From: Bradyrhizobium sp. Ce-3
Lineage (GTDB): Bacteria; Pseudomonadota; Alphaproteobacteria; Rhizobiales; Xanthobacteraceae
Assembly: GCF_022835695.1 (NCBI RefSeq)
Contig: NZ_BQUV01000005.1
Location: 1-64,000, forward strand
Reading direction: 5' to 3'
Length of the DNA: 64,000 bases
Shown: piece by piece, positions 36,069-44,660 of the stretch
Numbering within the stretch: position 1 is the first letter of the stretch
Layout: every line of letters begins with the position of its first letter
The notes under the pieces: model-generated
Told to the model about the DNA's origin: nothing
Seen by the model: only the letters and a program-made list of their open reading frames with translations
Databases searched by the model: none
Translations under genes and position numbers: made by a program

Positions 36069-36853
36069 TGTCGCGCGTCACATTGCTGTTCCTGCAGATT
36101 CTGGTCGCCGTCGTCACGCTGGCGCTGTGGCAGTTGCTCTCCACCGTGCCTGTGTTCGGCAAGGTGCTGCTGCCGCCGTTCTTCTTCTCCAATCCGGTCG
36201 ACGTCTTCAGCCAGATCGTCAAATGGTTCTCGAGCGGGGTGATCTGGAAGCATCTCGCGATCACGCTGTGGGAATCGATCCTCGCCTTCGTGATCGGCTC
36301 GGCCGGCGGCATCCTGGTCGGCTTCTGGTTCGCGCGGCAGCCGCGCGTCGCCGCGGTGTTCGATCCCTATGTGAAGATGGTCAACGCGCTGCCCCGCGTG
36401 GTGCTGGCGCCGATCTTCGCGCTGTGGTTCGGGCTCGGTGTCTGGTCCAAGGTCGCGCTCGGCGTGACCCTGGTGTTCTTCATCGTGTTCTTCAACGTCT
36501 ACCAGGGCGTCAAGGAGGTGCCGACCACGGTGCTCGACAATGGCCGCATGCTCGGCATGAACGAGCGGCAGCTGATGCGGCACGTCTACTGGCCCTCGGC
36601 GCTGTCCTGGATGTTCTCCTCGCTGCACACCTCGGTCGGCTTTGCCGTGGTCGGCGCGGTGGTCGGCGAATATCTCGGCTCCGCCGCCGGCCTCGGCTAT
36701 TTGATCCAGCAGGCCGAAGGCGTGTTCGACGTCGCCGGCGTGTTCGCCGGGATGTTCGTGCTGTCGGCCTTCGTCATCCTGATCGACATGGCCGTGACTG
36801 CCGTGGAGAAGCGGTTGCTGGTCTGGCGGCCGACGGCGGTGACGCGGGACTGA
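36068..36853 (+). CDS. NitT/TauT-family ABC transporter permease
   Basis: Membrane permease (261 aa, about six helices). The cytoplasmic EAA-type loop is LGMNERQLMRHVYWPSALSW. It is coupled to the ATPase gene by TGATG. No binding-protein gene follows; the nearest candidate is at 41473-42498. Confidence 0.9.
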   Translation: MSRVTLLFLQILVAVVTLALWQLLSTVPVFGKVLLPPFFFSNPVDVFSQIVKWFSSGVIWKHLAITLWESILAFVIGSAGGILVGFWFARQPRVAAVFDPYVKMVNALPRVVLAPIFALWFGLGVWSKVALGVTLVFFIVFFNVYQGVKEVPTTVLDNGRMLGMNERQLMRHVYWPSALSWMFSSLHTSVGFAVVGAVVGEYLGSAAGLGYLIQQAEGVFDVAGVFAGMFVLSAFVILIDMAVTAVEKRLLVWRPTAVTRD

Positions 36854-36870
36854 CCGTCATTGCAATCAAG

Positions 36871-36894
36871 GAGGCCGCCAACGGAGGCGGCCTC
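36871..36894. terminator. hairpin between convergent genes
   Basis: GAGGCCGCC (36871-36879) pairs with GGCGGCCTC (36886-36894) around a six-base loop. There is no clear T tract, so it may act as a weak bidirectional terminator. Confidence 0.5.
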
Positions 36895-36917
36895 TACGCG
36901 TTCCGGGTACGAAGCCG

Positions 36918-37193
36918 TCAGGATTTGTATCCCTGGCTGTGGCACCACCACGAAATGCCGTTGGTATCGTGGCCAAACTTAAGCATGGCTTCCCTGCAGT
37001 CGTTGAAGCTGTGGAAGCGCTTGACGCCCTCCGGCCAGCAGACCACCGGCGTAGGATTGGGCCAGCTGCTGGAGACGGAGCAGGGTGGTCCCGCGGCGGC
37101 CTGCTTGGCGGGGGCTGGCTTGTTCTGAGCATCTGCGGGGGCAATCGACAAGATCGCGACAGCTAGGCCCGCGAAGAGTAACGAGGCTTTCAT
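36918..37193 (-). CDS. small secreted protein (91 aa)
   Basis: The signal peptide (MKASLLFAGLAVAILSIAPADA) is followed by a short Ala/Pro/Lys linker. The mature domain contains CSVSSSW, VVCWPEGV, FNDCREAML and WWCHSQGY, that is, four cysteines and several tryptophans. No named family was recognised; small exported proteins of this layout are frequent in Bradyrhizobium. The ATG at 37193 starts a clean signal peptide. Confidence 0.7.
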   Translation of the reverse strand: MKASLLFAGLAVAILSIAPADAQNKPAPAKQAAAGPPCSVSSSWPNPTPVVCWPEGVKRFHSFNDCREAMLKFGHDTNGISWWCHSQGYKS

Positions 37194-37309
37194 GGCTATC
37201 TTCTCCCATCCACCGTTGGATCGGTGGCGGCCGACTATACCGTGGGTCGTGACAACGCGGCGATACAATTCGCGTTTCGTTTCGTGAACGGGCCGACGAT
37301 CGTGTCCGT

Positions 37310-38173
37310 TCATTTCGCCGGTGCGGCGTTCATCAATCCACTGATCTTCGCCGCCACCTCGGGGTCGACAGGATTGTAGACGATCATGCTGAGGTCGGGC
37401 CGGCCGTCGACGGCGAACGCCGAATATTCGAACTTGACCGGACCGAGGATCGGGTGCCGGAGCTGCTTGACGCCTTCGCCGTGGGTGCGCACGTCGTTGT
37501 CGCGCCAAAGCGCCGCGAATTCCGGGCTCAGCCGGCACAGCTCGTCGACGAACGGCTGCACCTCGGCGGCAGCGCCGGCCCGCGCGGCGTCGACCCTGAA
37601 GGCGCCGACCACGAAGCGCGCCACGCTTGCCCAGTCGTGTTGCGCAGCGCGGACGCGCGGATCGAGGAACATGAAGCGCAGCACGTTGCGCTCGCGCGGC
37701 GGCAGCGATCCGTAGTCCGTCAGCATCACGGTCGCGGCCCGGTTCCAGGCGACGATGTCCCAGGTCGCGGTGCGCAGCACGGCAGGGCGCGGCTCCAGCG
37801 CGTCGAGCACGCGTTGCAGCCGCGGCGAGACGCCGTCATTTTTCTGGTAGCGCACCTCGGGGGTGCGTCCGAGACCGAGCAGGAACAGATGCTCGCGTTC
37901 GACATCGGTCAGCATCAGCGCGCGCGCGATGCGGTCGAGCACATCGGCCGACGGCGCGCCGCCGCGGCCCTGTTCGAGCCAGGTGTACCAGGTGGCGCTG
38001 ATGTTGGCGCGCTGCGCCACCTCCTCGCGGCGCAGCCCCGGCGTGCGCCGCCGCTCCGGCGGAAAGCCGAACACGGCCGGATCGAGCTTGCTGCGGCGGT
38101 CCTTCAGGTAGGCGCCGAGCAGGTTCTCTTGTCGACTCTCTTGCCGGTTCTCTCGCGCGAGCGGTTCGCTCAT
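37310..38173 (-). CDS. XRE-type regulator with MmyB-like ligand domain
   Basis: Regulator of 287 aa. The helix-turn-helix (about residues 17-85) has TPGLRREEVAQRANISATWYTWLEQGRG, shown here in two words: TPGLRREEVAQRANIS and WYTWLEQGRG. The C-terminal MmyB-like domain includes RTATWDIVAWNRAA and NVLRFMFLDP. Members often repress an adjacent, divergent oxidoreductase gene, which fits the epimerase at 38265. Confidence 0.88.
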   Translation of the reverse strand: MSEPLARENRQESRQENLLGAYLKDRRSKLDPAVFGFPPERRRTPGLRREEVAQRANISATWYTWLEQGRGGAPSADVLDRIARALMLTDVEREHLFLLGLGRTPEVRYQKNDGVSPRLQRVLDALEPRPAVLRTATWDIVAWNRAATVMLTDYGSLPPRERNVLRFMFLDPRVRAAQHDWASVARFVVGAFRVDAARAGAAAEVQPFVDELCRLSPEFAALWRDNDVRTHGEGVKQLRHPILGPVKFEYSAFAVDGRPDLSMIVYNPVDPEVAAKISGLMNAAPAK

Positions 38174-38218
38174 CCTGTTAGCCGTTATACCATGATAAGG
38201 TCACTACTTTAACAGGAT
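38172..38218. promoter_or_regulatory. inverted repeat in the shared promoter of the MmyB-type regulator and the epimerase
   Basis: ATCCTGTTA (38172-38180) and TAACAGGAT (38210-38218) are exact inverse copies 29 bases apart. The first overlaps the regulator's start codon. An inner TTATACCATGATAA element lies between the arms. It is a probable binding region for the regulator. Confidence 0.55.
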
Positions 38219-38264
38219 AGCGCGCAGGGCCAGATTTGTCTCCACGAAACCTGGAGACTGCCTC

Positions 38265-39149
38265 ATGCGCGTGTTCGTCACTGGTGCCACCGGATTCATC
38301 GGCACTCCCGTCGTCAAGGACCTGATCGCCGCCGGACATCAGGTTCTTGGCTTGGCCCGTTCGGACGAGGGGGCAAACGCGATCTCTGCCCTCGGTGCCG
38401 AGGTTCTTCGCGGCTCGCTCGAGGATCTTGATTGCTTACGCAAGGGGGCAGCCGCGTCGGACGCGGTCATTCACCTGGGCTTCGTCCACGACTGGTCCAA
38501 TTTCGCGAAGAGCTGCGAGATCGACCGCCGCGCGATCGAAGCCCTGGGTTCTGTTCTGGCTGGATCGAACAGGCCATTGATCGTGACCGGGGGCTTGGCG
38601 GGATTGGCCAAGCCCGGCGAGGTCGCGACCGAGGACCAAACGATATCGCCGGATTTCCCATTCCCCCGCGTGTCGGAACAGACGGCCCTGTCACTGAAGG
38701 GCGTCTGTGCGTCGGCCATGCGTCTGCCCCAGGTCCACGATCCTGTCAGGCAGGGTCTCATCAGCCCCTTGATCGCGGTGTACCGCGACAAGGGCGTGTG
38801 CGCCTATCTCGGCGACGGGCAAAATCGCTGGCCGGCGGCACATGTGCTCGACGTGGCGCGTCTCTACCGGCTGGCCATCGAAAAGGCCGAGCCGAACGCA
38901 AGGTATCACGCCGTCGCGGAAGAAGGCGTCTCGATGCGCGAGATTGCCGAAACGATCGGACGGCGCCTGAAGCTGCCGGTTAGATCCATCGCCCCACAAG
39001 AGGCGCAGGCCTTTTTTGGCTGGCTCGGCACGTTCGCGGCATACGACATGGCGGCCTCCAGCGCGCAGACGCGCAAGAAGCTTGGATGGCAGCCGACCGG
39101 ACCGGGGTTGATCGCCGATCTCGAACAGCTGGTCTATTCCGCGCAGTAG
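38265..39149 (+). CDS. NAD-dependent epimerase/dehydratase family (extended SDR)
   Basis: Extended SDR (294 aa). The cofactor motif VTGATGFIGTPVVKDL opens the protein, with an RSDEGANAI segment after strand 2. The usual YxxxK is replaced around FPRVSEQTAL, so the active-site Tyr/Lys pair is not visible and the enzyme may be an atypical (reductase-like) member. The C-terminal half contains RWPAAHVLDVARLYRLAIEK. Substrate unknown. Confidence 0.82.
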   Translation: MRVFVTGATGFIGTPVVKDLIAAGHQVLGLARSDEGANAISALGAEVLRGSLEDLDCLRKGAAASDAVIHLGFVHDWSNFAKSCEIDRRAIEALGSVLAGSNRPLIVTGGLAGLAKPGEVATEDQTISPDFPFPRVSEQTALSLKGVCASAMRLPQVHDPVRQGLISPLIAVYRDKGVCAYLGDGQNRWPAAHVLDVARLYRLAIEKAEPNARYHAVAEEGVSMREIAETIGRRLKLPVRSIAPQEAQAFFGWLGTFAAYDMAASSAQTRKKLGWQPTGPGLIADLEQLVYSAQ

Positions 39150-39160
39150 GATGCGGTGCA

Positions 39161-39186
39161 GGCGGGTTACGCTTCGCTAACCCGCC
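39161..39186. terminator. hairpin between convergent genes (GGCGGGTTA type)
   Basis: GGCGGGTTA-CGCTTCGC-TAACCCGCC. It resembles the element at 9397-9430 in sequence and placement, so it is probably a dispersed repeat that also ends transcripts. Confidence 0.6.
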
Positions 39187-39206
39187 TTGCGCAGCTGAGC
39201 CGGAGG

Positions 39207-40532
39207 TCAGAGCGGGAAGCACCGCATGTAGGCTGCGAACAGCTTCTCATCGCTCACGCTCACCAGCTCTGAAGCGATCGCGTCGGCAAGGTCGAGATCG
39301 CGGTTCTGGATGCGCAGCCATGCTTGAGAGTCAGCAGTGACAGTCAGGGCCGCCTCGCCAACGTGCCGCCCCGGCACCACCTGCAGCTCCTTGCCCTTGA
39401 TCGCGACCGTCATGTCCAGCGCGCTTGCACCGGTGAAGCGCAGATGGGTCACGAAATCGAGGCCGCGCGCCCGGCCGCGCTGAAATCCGAGCGAGAGCGA
39501 GAAGATGTAGGCCTGCAGGCTGCCGGTATGGCGGCCGGACGTGACTTGCTGGACCTTCTTGTGCGGAAACCGCCGCGTCACGGTGTCCTCGGCATCGGTA
39601 TCCGGGATCACGTAGACGAACTCGTCCTTGTCGATCAGCGGCTGCACCACCTCAGTGAAATGTTCGTCACGATCATGCAGGAATGGCCCGATCACGTCCT
39701 CGCCGGCCGGGCAGGCCGAGATGCAATAGGCCGCCTTGTAGCCCGGCTTGAACGACAGCGATTGCCAGATGTTCAATGTCTCGGTGCGGGGCACGCGGGC
39801 GCGATAATCCCTGGCGTCCTTGGAATCGGCGACCTTCTCGACCCACTGCGTGAAGTTGCCGAGGAAGTCGTGATAATTGTGGGTGTGGCAGGACAGGAAA
39901 TCGAAGCCGCCGTCCGGCTTGATGGCGCCGACCGGGCAGGCGGCGACGCACAGCTTGCATTCCAGGCAGGGATTGTAGTCGATCGGCTGGTCGTGGGCGT
40001 CGACCTCGCAGCCGAGCAGCACGGTGCCGAGCAGGACGAAGCTGCCGAATTTCGGGTGGATGACGCTGCGATGGATTCCCATCCGCCCGAGCCCGGCTTC
40101 GACCGCGATCGGCTTGTGCTGGACCATCATGATCCGCGGCAGGTCCATCTCCATCGGAAAGGCGGCAACCGAGTTGCAGGCCGGGATGCCGCGCTCGTCG
40201 AGCGCGCGAACGATGGCACGTGCGGTTTCATTGACGTGATCGTAGGTGCCGTGGAATTCCTCGTTGGCGACCGAGCGCGATGGCGAGCGCACCGGCTCGC
40301 GGTTCATGTGGCAGGCGATGGCGAGCAGGGAGCGGGTCCGGCCGTAGACCTTGCGGATGAAGTCGCGCTGCGGCGCGATGGCGGCGCGCTCGAACTCGAT
40401 GATGCCGGCGTCATCGGCGCCGCACTGGCGCGCGATCTGCTTGATGAGCTCCGCTGACACCGGGACATCGTGGACCGGCTGGCTGCTGCGCGCCCGCACC
40501 GCCCTGACCGTCGGGTGATCGTCCAGGCTCAT
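39207..40532 (-). CDS. QueG/dehalogenase-like 4Fe-4S protein with C-terminal SCP2-like region
   Basis: Iron-sulfur protein (441 aa). A complete cluster motif CLECKLCVAACP (Cys189, 192, 195, 199) is followed by CISACP (Cys270, 274). GLGRMGIHRSVIHPKFGS resembles the region before the clusters in QueG and reductive dehalogenases. The last ~90 residues (THLRFTGASALDMTVAIKGK onward) look like an SCP2-type lipid-binding domain. There is no Tat signal, so it is cytoplasmic. The substrate is unknown. Confidence 0.7.
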   Translation of the reverse strand: MSLDDHPTVRAVRARSSQPVHDVPVSAELIKQIARQCGADDAGIIEFERAAIAPQRDFIRKVYGRTRSLLAIACHMNREPVRSPSRSVANEEFHGTYDHVNETARAIVRALDERGIPACNSVAAFPMEMDLPRIMMVQHKPIAVEAGLGRMGIHRSVIHPKFGSFVLLGTVLLGCEVDAHDQPIDYNPCLECKLCVAACPVGAIKPDGGFDFLSCHTHNYHDFLGNFTQWVEKVADSKDARDYRARVPRTETLNIWQSLSFKPGYKAAYCISACPAGEDVIGPFLHDRDEHFTEVVQPLIDKDEFVYVIPDTDAEDTVTRRFPHKKVQQVTSGRHTGSLQAYIFSLSLGFQRGRARGLDFVTHLRFTGASALDMTVAIKGKELQVVPGRHVGEAALTVTADSQAWLRIQNRDLDLADAIASELVSVSDEKLFAAYMRCFPL

Positions 40533-40549
40533 CGTGCTGTTCCCATAAA

Positions 40550-40613
40550 ATGACGACTATCATATTATTGAGCGAGCGAGCGCGAGGCAAGTGAATTATC
40601 TGTCAGTCGTCAT
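40550..40613. promoter_or_regulatory. inverted repeat upstream of the Fe-S protein gene
   Basis: ATGACGACT (40550-40558) and AGTCGTCAT (40605-40613) are exact inverse copies on each side of an AT-rich stretch (TATCATATTATTG) likely to hold the promoter. A looping or paired-site regulator is plausible. Confidence 0.5.
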
Positions 40614-40690
40614 GTCATGGAACTGTCGGTGACGTGACAGATCCGCATAAAGCCTGGACGATGCTTTGCACGGAGCGACGATGTCAGCTC

Positions 40691-40820
40691 CGTCATCCTG
40701 AGCTGCGAGCGGAGCGAGCCTCGAAGGATGGACGGCCACACTCGGGCCGTCGACCCTTCGAGACGGCCGCTTCGCGGCCTCCTCCAGCGACAAAGGCGGA
40801 GCCTTTGCGCGGGGGTGACG
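40691..40820. repeat. CGTCATCCTGAG-type palindromic repeat, copy A
   Basis: Starts CGTCATCCTGAGCTGCGAGC, contains GCCTCGAAGGATG and the inverse CCCTTCGAGACGG, and ends GGGGGTGACGG. The family also occurs at 47521-47624 and 56548-56686. Confidence 0.7.
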
Positions 40821-40855
40821 GGTCCGTTCTCGCGATGACGGCGGATCGACCGCCA

Positions 40856-41305
40856 TCAATCCAGCAGCTTGGTATCGTCAGGTGCCTGCGGTGGCGTCTT
40901 GATCGCGATCGCCTTGATGGCGCGGCCGTTCGGCTTGGTGCCGCCATGCGGCGTGCCCTTCGGGATCACGATCAGGTCGCCGGGCTTCACCGTGACTTCC
41001 TTGTCGCCGAGCCAGACCGTGCCGGTGCCTTCGAGCACGAATTGCAGCTCGTTGGTGTTGGGGTGCATGTGCTTCGGCACGTTGCCGTCCTGGATCGAGA
41101 CGGTGGCGCCGTCGGCGGAGACGAACATCTTCGAGCGGAAGCCGACCTTGTTGGCGTCGCCGAGCTTGTCGCCCTCCATCTCGCCGGTGTGGATGACCTG
41201 TGCGGTGATGCTCTCGGCTGCGAGCGCCGGCCGCAGCAGATGGGTGACGCCGCAGCCGGCGGCAAAGGCGGCGGCAATCGACAGCGTGGTTGCAATGCGA
41301 TTCAT
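40856..41305 (-). CDS. exported cupin-domain protein
   Basis: Single-domain cupin (149 aa) with a signal sequence (IAAAFAAGCGVTHLLRPALAA). The metal-binding motif is KHMHPNTNELQFVLEG, with the second cupin motif GDLIVIPKGTPHGG. Its enzymatic role, if any, cannot be read from sequence. GGGAGATC precedes the ATG at 41305. It is divergent from the binding protein at 41473. Confidence 0.82.
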   Translation of the reverse strand: MNRIATTLSIAAAFAAGCGVTHLLRPALAAESITAQVIHTGEMEGDKLGDANKVGFRSKMFVSADGATVSIQDGNVPKHMHPNTNELQFVLEGTGTVWLGDKEVTVKPGDLIVIPKGTPHGGTKPNGRAIKAIAIKTPPQAPDDTKLLD

Positions 41306-41472
41306 GAAGATCTCCCTTGATGTTTCTCTTGACGTATTCTTGGCGCTTCGTCGGTGTTTTGTTGTATCCGCGATGCTATGCCGCCGTCGCAGGCTTGACC
41401 AGCTATCGGAAAGTCGCCTTCTCAAGCCGGGCCTGCTCCTCTATCTTGCCGGCCAGTCGAACGGAGGACGTC

Positions 41473-42498
41473 ATGAACAAATGGCTTGGCAAGCTTGCCG
41501 GAACGCTGCTGGCGCTGATCCTGTCCACGGGCCTTGCCGCGGCGCAAAGCAAGATCACGATCGCGATCGGGGGCGGCGCCTGCCTGTGCTATTTGCCCAC
41601 CGTGCTGGCCAAGCAGCTCGGCGAATATGACAAGGCCGGGCTTGCGGTCGAACTGGTCGATCTCAAGGGCGGTTCGGATGCGCTGAAGGCCGTGCTCGGC
41701 GGCAGCGCCGATGTCGTCTCCGGCTATTTCGACCACTGCGTCAACCTCGCGGCCAAGAAGCAGGAGCTGCAGGCCTTCGTGGTCTATGACCGCTATCCCG
41801 GGCTGGTGCTGGTGGTGTCGCCGAAACACACCGGCGAGATCAATTCGATCAAGGATCTTGCCGGCAAGAAGGTCGGCGTCAGCGCGCCGGGCTCCTCGAC
41901 CGACTTCTTCCTGAAGTATCTCTTGAAGAAGAACGGCCTCGATCCGGCCGGCACCGCCGTGATCGGCGTCGGTCTCGGCGCGACCGCAGTCGCGGCGATG
42001 GAGCAGGGCCAGATCGACGCCGCCGTGATGCTCGATCCCGCCGTGACCGTGCTGCAGGGCGGCTACAAGGACCTCAAGATCCTGAGCGACACCCGCACCC
42101 AGCACGACACGCTGGCGGTGTTCGGCGGCGAATATCCCGGCGGCGCGCTGTACTCGACCGCGGCCTGGGTCAATGGCCACGAGAAGGAGGTGCAGGCGCT
42201 GACCAATGCGATCATGGCGACGCTCGGCTGGATCCATTCGCACACCGCCGAAGACATCATGGCCAAGATGCCGGACGAACTCGTCGGCAAGGACAGGGCG
42301 CAATACCTCGCAGCGCTGAAGAACACGATCCCGATGTATTCGGAGACCGGCAAGATGGATCCCAAGGGTGCGGAGGCGGTGCTCGCCGTGTTCAGCGAGG
42401 GCTCGCCCGAGGTCGCCAAGGCCGGCATCGACGTCACCAAGACCTACACCAACAAGTTCGTCGATCAGGCCAAGAAGACGACCGGAAGCGCGAAGTAA
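41473..42498 (+). CDS. NMT1/THI5-like (NitT/TauT) ABC substrate-binding protein
   Basis: Periplasmic binding protein (341 aa) with a signal peptide ending GLAAA and a mature start QSKITIAIGGGACLCYLP. VDLKGGSDALKAVLGGSADVV is typical of the family that binds nitrate, sulfonates, or pyrimidines. ACGGAGG lies before the ATG. It is the likely partner of the ATPase/permease pair at 35253-36853, from which it is separated by other genes. Confidence 0.88.
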   Translation: MNKWLGKLAGTLLALILSTGLAAAQSKITIAIGGGACLCYLPTVLAKQLGEYDKAGLAVELVDLKGGSDALKAVLGGSADVVSGYFDHCVNLAAKKQELQAFVVYDRYPGLVLVVSPKHTGEINSIKDLAGKKVGVSAPGSSTDFFLKYLLKKNGLDPAGTAVIGVGLGATAVAAMEQGQIDAAVMLDPAVTVLQGGYKDLKILSDTRTQHDTLAVFGGEYPGGALYSTAAWVNGHEKEVQALTNAIMATLGWIHSHTAEDIMAKMPDELVGKDRAQYLAALKNTIPMYSETGKMDPKGAEAVLAVFSEGSPEVAKAGIDVTKTYTNKFVDQAKKTTGSAK

Positions 42499-42505
42499 GC
42501 GCGCC

Positions 42506-43216
42506 GTGCCCGAGATGCAGTCTCCGCTGATTTGTCGGGTCACAGCGCTCGACCTCGTGCTGCAGCGCCGCCCCTGGCCGTTCGCGGACCAGCGGCGCGC
42601 CGAGATCGACGCGCATTTCGCCGAGCAGCAGCGGCTGAACCCGAACCTGTGGAACGGCCGCGTGCTGCTCGGGCGCGATCCGCTCTTCTCCGGCGAGCGG
42701 CTCAGCGCGAGCTATTTCGAGACCGATTTCGCGAGCTTCCTCGCCTGGCGCGACTGGGGCTTTCCCGACCGCGAGGTGTTCAACGGCTTCGGCATGGGCG
42801 CACTGCTGGCCAGCGACGGCGCCTTTGTGTGTGGGGTGATGGGCCAGCAGACCGCGAATGCCGGACGGATCTATTTCCCCTCCGGCACGCCCGACCTCGA
42901 CGACATCAGGGGCGATACGGTCGATATCGCCGGCAGCGTGATGCGCGAGCTCGAGGAGGAGACCGGACTGCTGCCGTCGGATTGCCGCGGCGACGCCGAC
43001 TGGCACTGCATCTACACCGGGCCCGCGCTCGCGATGATGCAGATCCTGCGCGTCGACATGCCGGGCGATGCGCTGCGTGCGCGGATCGAGTCCAATCTCG
43101 CACAACAGCAGAATCCCGAACTCGCCGGCATCCATCTGGTGCGCAGCCGCGCCGATCTCAATGCCCAGATGCCACGCTTCGTCACCGCGTTCATCGAGAC
43201 GCAGCTGCCAGCATAG
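42506..43216 (+). CDS. NUDIX-like hydrolase (degenerate box)
   Basis: Protein of 236 aa with a NUDIX-like segment at mid-protein: GDTVDIAGSVMRELEEETGL. The RELEEETG core is intact, but the first conserved glutamate position carries alanine. The protein may still be active on a nucleoside diphosphate derivative. GTG 42506 (VPEMQSP) is taken, 8 bases after the binding-protein stop; ATG 42515 is an alternative. Confidence 0.7.
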   Translation: MPEMQSPLICRVTALDLVLQRRPWPFADQRRAEIDAHFAEQQRLNPNLWNGRVLLGRDPLFSGERLSASYFETDFASFLAWRDWGFPDREVFNGFGMGALLASDGAFVCGVMGQQTANAGRIYFPSGTPDLDDIRGDTVDIAGSVMRELEEETGLLPSDCRGDADWHCIYTGPALAMMQILRVDMPGDALRARIESNLAQQQNPELAGIHLVRSRADLNAQMPRFVTAFIETQLPA

Positions 43217-43328
43217 GCGCCTGGAGGTCCGCTTCCGAGGTGAAGCGGTCGCGGACTGGACCTGTCTGACGTTTCCAACGAACCAATCTTGAGGTAGCCT
43301 GCGGCGATCTTGAACGTGGCGAGCCACC

Positions 43329-44030
43329 ATGCTCACGCTCTATTCCTATCCGCCGCTGTTCGGCGTCGCCGACAACAACGGCTACGGCCTGAAGGTCTTC
43401 GCGTTTCTGAAGCTCGCCGGCGTACCGTTCCGGCACGAGCACATTTTTGACGCGTCGAAGGCGCCGCGCCGGCAATTGCCCTATATCGTCGACGGCCCCG
43501 ACACCGTCGGCGACAGCGAGACCATCCTCGGCTATGTCACCGACAAATATCGGGTGACGCTGGATGCGGCGCTGACGCCGGCGCAGCGTACCACCAATCT
43601 TCTCGTCACCCGTACGCTCGACGATCTCTACTGGGTGATGTCGTATTCGCGCTGGCAGGACGAGCGCTACTGGCCCCAGTTCCGCGATGCGCTCAAGCGC
43701 GAGCATCCGGGCCTCACCGACGACGGGTTGATCAAGGCCAGGGAGTTCAACGCGCAGCGCTATTACTACCAGGGCATCGGCCGCTTCGAGCCCGACGCCG
43801 CGATGGCCCGCGGGCTTGCCGATCTCGCCGCGCTGGCGGATTTGATCCCGAACCAGGGCTATGTGCATGGCGACGCGCCGACGAGCATCGACGCCGGCAT
43901 CTATGGCTTTGTGGCCAACATCTACTTCTACGACATCGAAACGCCGTTGAAGAGATTCGTGGTCTCGCACGATGGGCTGGCGCGACATTGCCGTGCGATC
44001 CACACGGCAGTCAGCGCGAGCGCGCAATAA
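43329..44030 (+). CDS. glutathione S-transferase family protein
   Basis: GST-like protein (233 aa). The N-terminal thioredoxin-like half includes LTLYSYPPLFGVADNNGYG and a cis-proline LPYIVDG; VGDSETILGYV supplies the glutathione gamma-Glu contact (Ser-Glu pair preceded by Asp). The C-terminal helical half ends IDAGIYGFVANIYFYD. Similar to metaxin-like bacterial GSTs by layout. Substrate unknown. Confidence 0.8.
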   Translation: MLTLYSYPPLFGVADNNGYGLKVFAFLKLAGVPFRHEHIFDASKAPRRQLPYIVDGPDTVGDSETILGYVTDKYRVTLDAALTPAQRTTNLLVTRTLDDLYWVMSYSRWQDERYWPQFRDALKREHPGLTDDGLIKAREFNAQRYYYQGIGRFEPDAAMARGLADLAALADLIPNQGYVHGDAPTSIDAGIYGFVANIYFYDIETPLKRFVVSHDGLARHCRAIHTAVSASAQ

Positions 44031-44147
44031 GAGCAAGCTGCTTCGACCGCCTTTGTCCCGAGCCAAGCCACACCGAACGCTACATTGCGCTATGGTTGCT
44101 GCGGGCGATTCACATATCATTCTGAAGCGCGAAAGAGGGACATACCA

Positions 44148-44474
44148 ATGCAGCCAGTCGTGAGGACCTCGATTCTTCGATGCCCGCCGGATAAATTCGA
44201 CGAAATGCGGCAAATGATGATCGAGACCGAAAAGGTGCTTCGCCCCGGCATCGAGGTGATGCGTGGATTGATCGCATTCTATGTCGGTGCAGATGAGGCG
44301 ACCTCGTCGCTCTCGAACATCAGCCTGTGGGCCGATCTGGACGCGGCCAAGCAGCTGGATCGATATCAGCCGATGCTGGATTCGGGGAAACCATTTGTCG
44401 CCGCGGGAGGGACGTTCGAGCGGCCGATCATGAACTACACGACCCTGTGGCAGCTGCAACCTGTGAAGAGTTGA
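44148..44474 (+). CDS. small ABM-like dimeric alpha/beta-barrel protein
   Basis: A 108-aa protein beginning MQPVVRTSILRCPPDKFDEM and containing GIEVMRGLIAFYVGAD, ISLWADLDAAKQLDRY. The alternation of strands and helices matches antibiotic-biosynthesis-monooxygenase-like (dimeric alpha/beta barrel) proteins. No active-site residues can be named. ATG 44148 follows AGAGGGA. Confidence 0.65.
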   Translation: MQPVVRTSILRCPPDKFDEMRQMMIETEKVLRPGIEVMRGLIAFYVGADEATSSLSNISLWADLDAAKQLDRYQPMLDSGKPFVAAGGTFERPIMNYTTLWQLQPVKS

Positions 44475-44580
44475 GATTCGCCGCGATTCCCTTTGGCTGG
44501 GCGCGGCCTGGCGCCGCGCGCCGGCACCGCGCCGCCGAAACTTTGCGCAAGCCTGCGCCGTGGCGACGCAGCCATCGCGC

Positions 44581-44610
44581 TTGACATCATCGGCCGCTCC
44601 CCCTGTGATA
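44581..44610 (+). promoter_or_regulatory. promoter of the HAAT ABC operon
   Basis: TTGACA (44581-44586) and, 17-18 bases on, TGTGATA (44604-44610). It lies about 50 bases before the ATG of the binding protein, which has GGGGAGGGA as ribosome site. Confidence 0.6.
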
Positions 44611-44660
44611 GGGCGGCACGATAACAAAAAACGCAGTGCACAATCTCTGGGGAGGGATTC

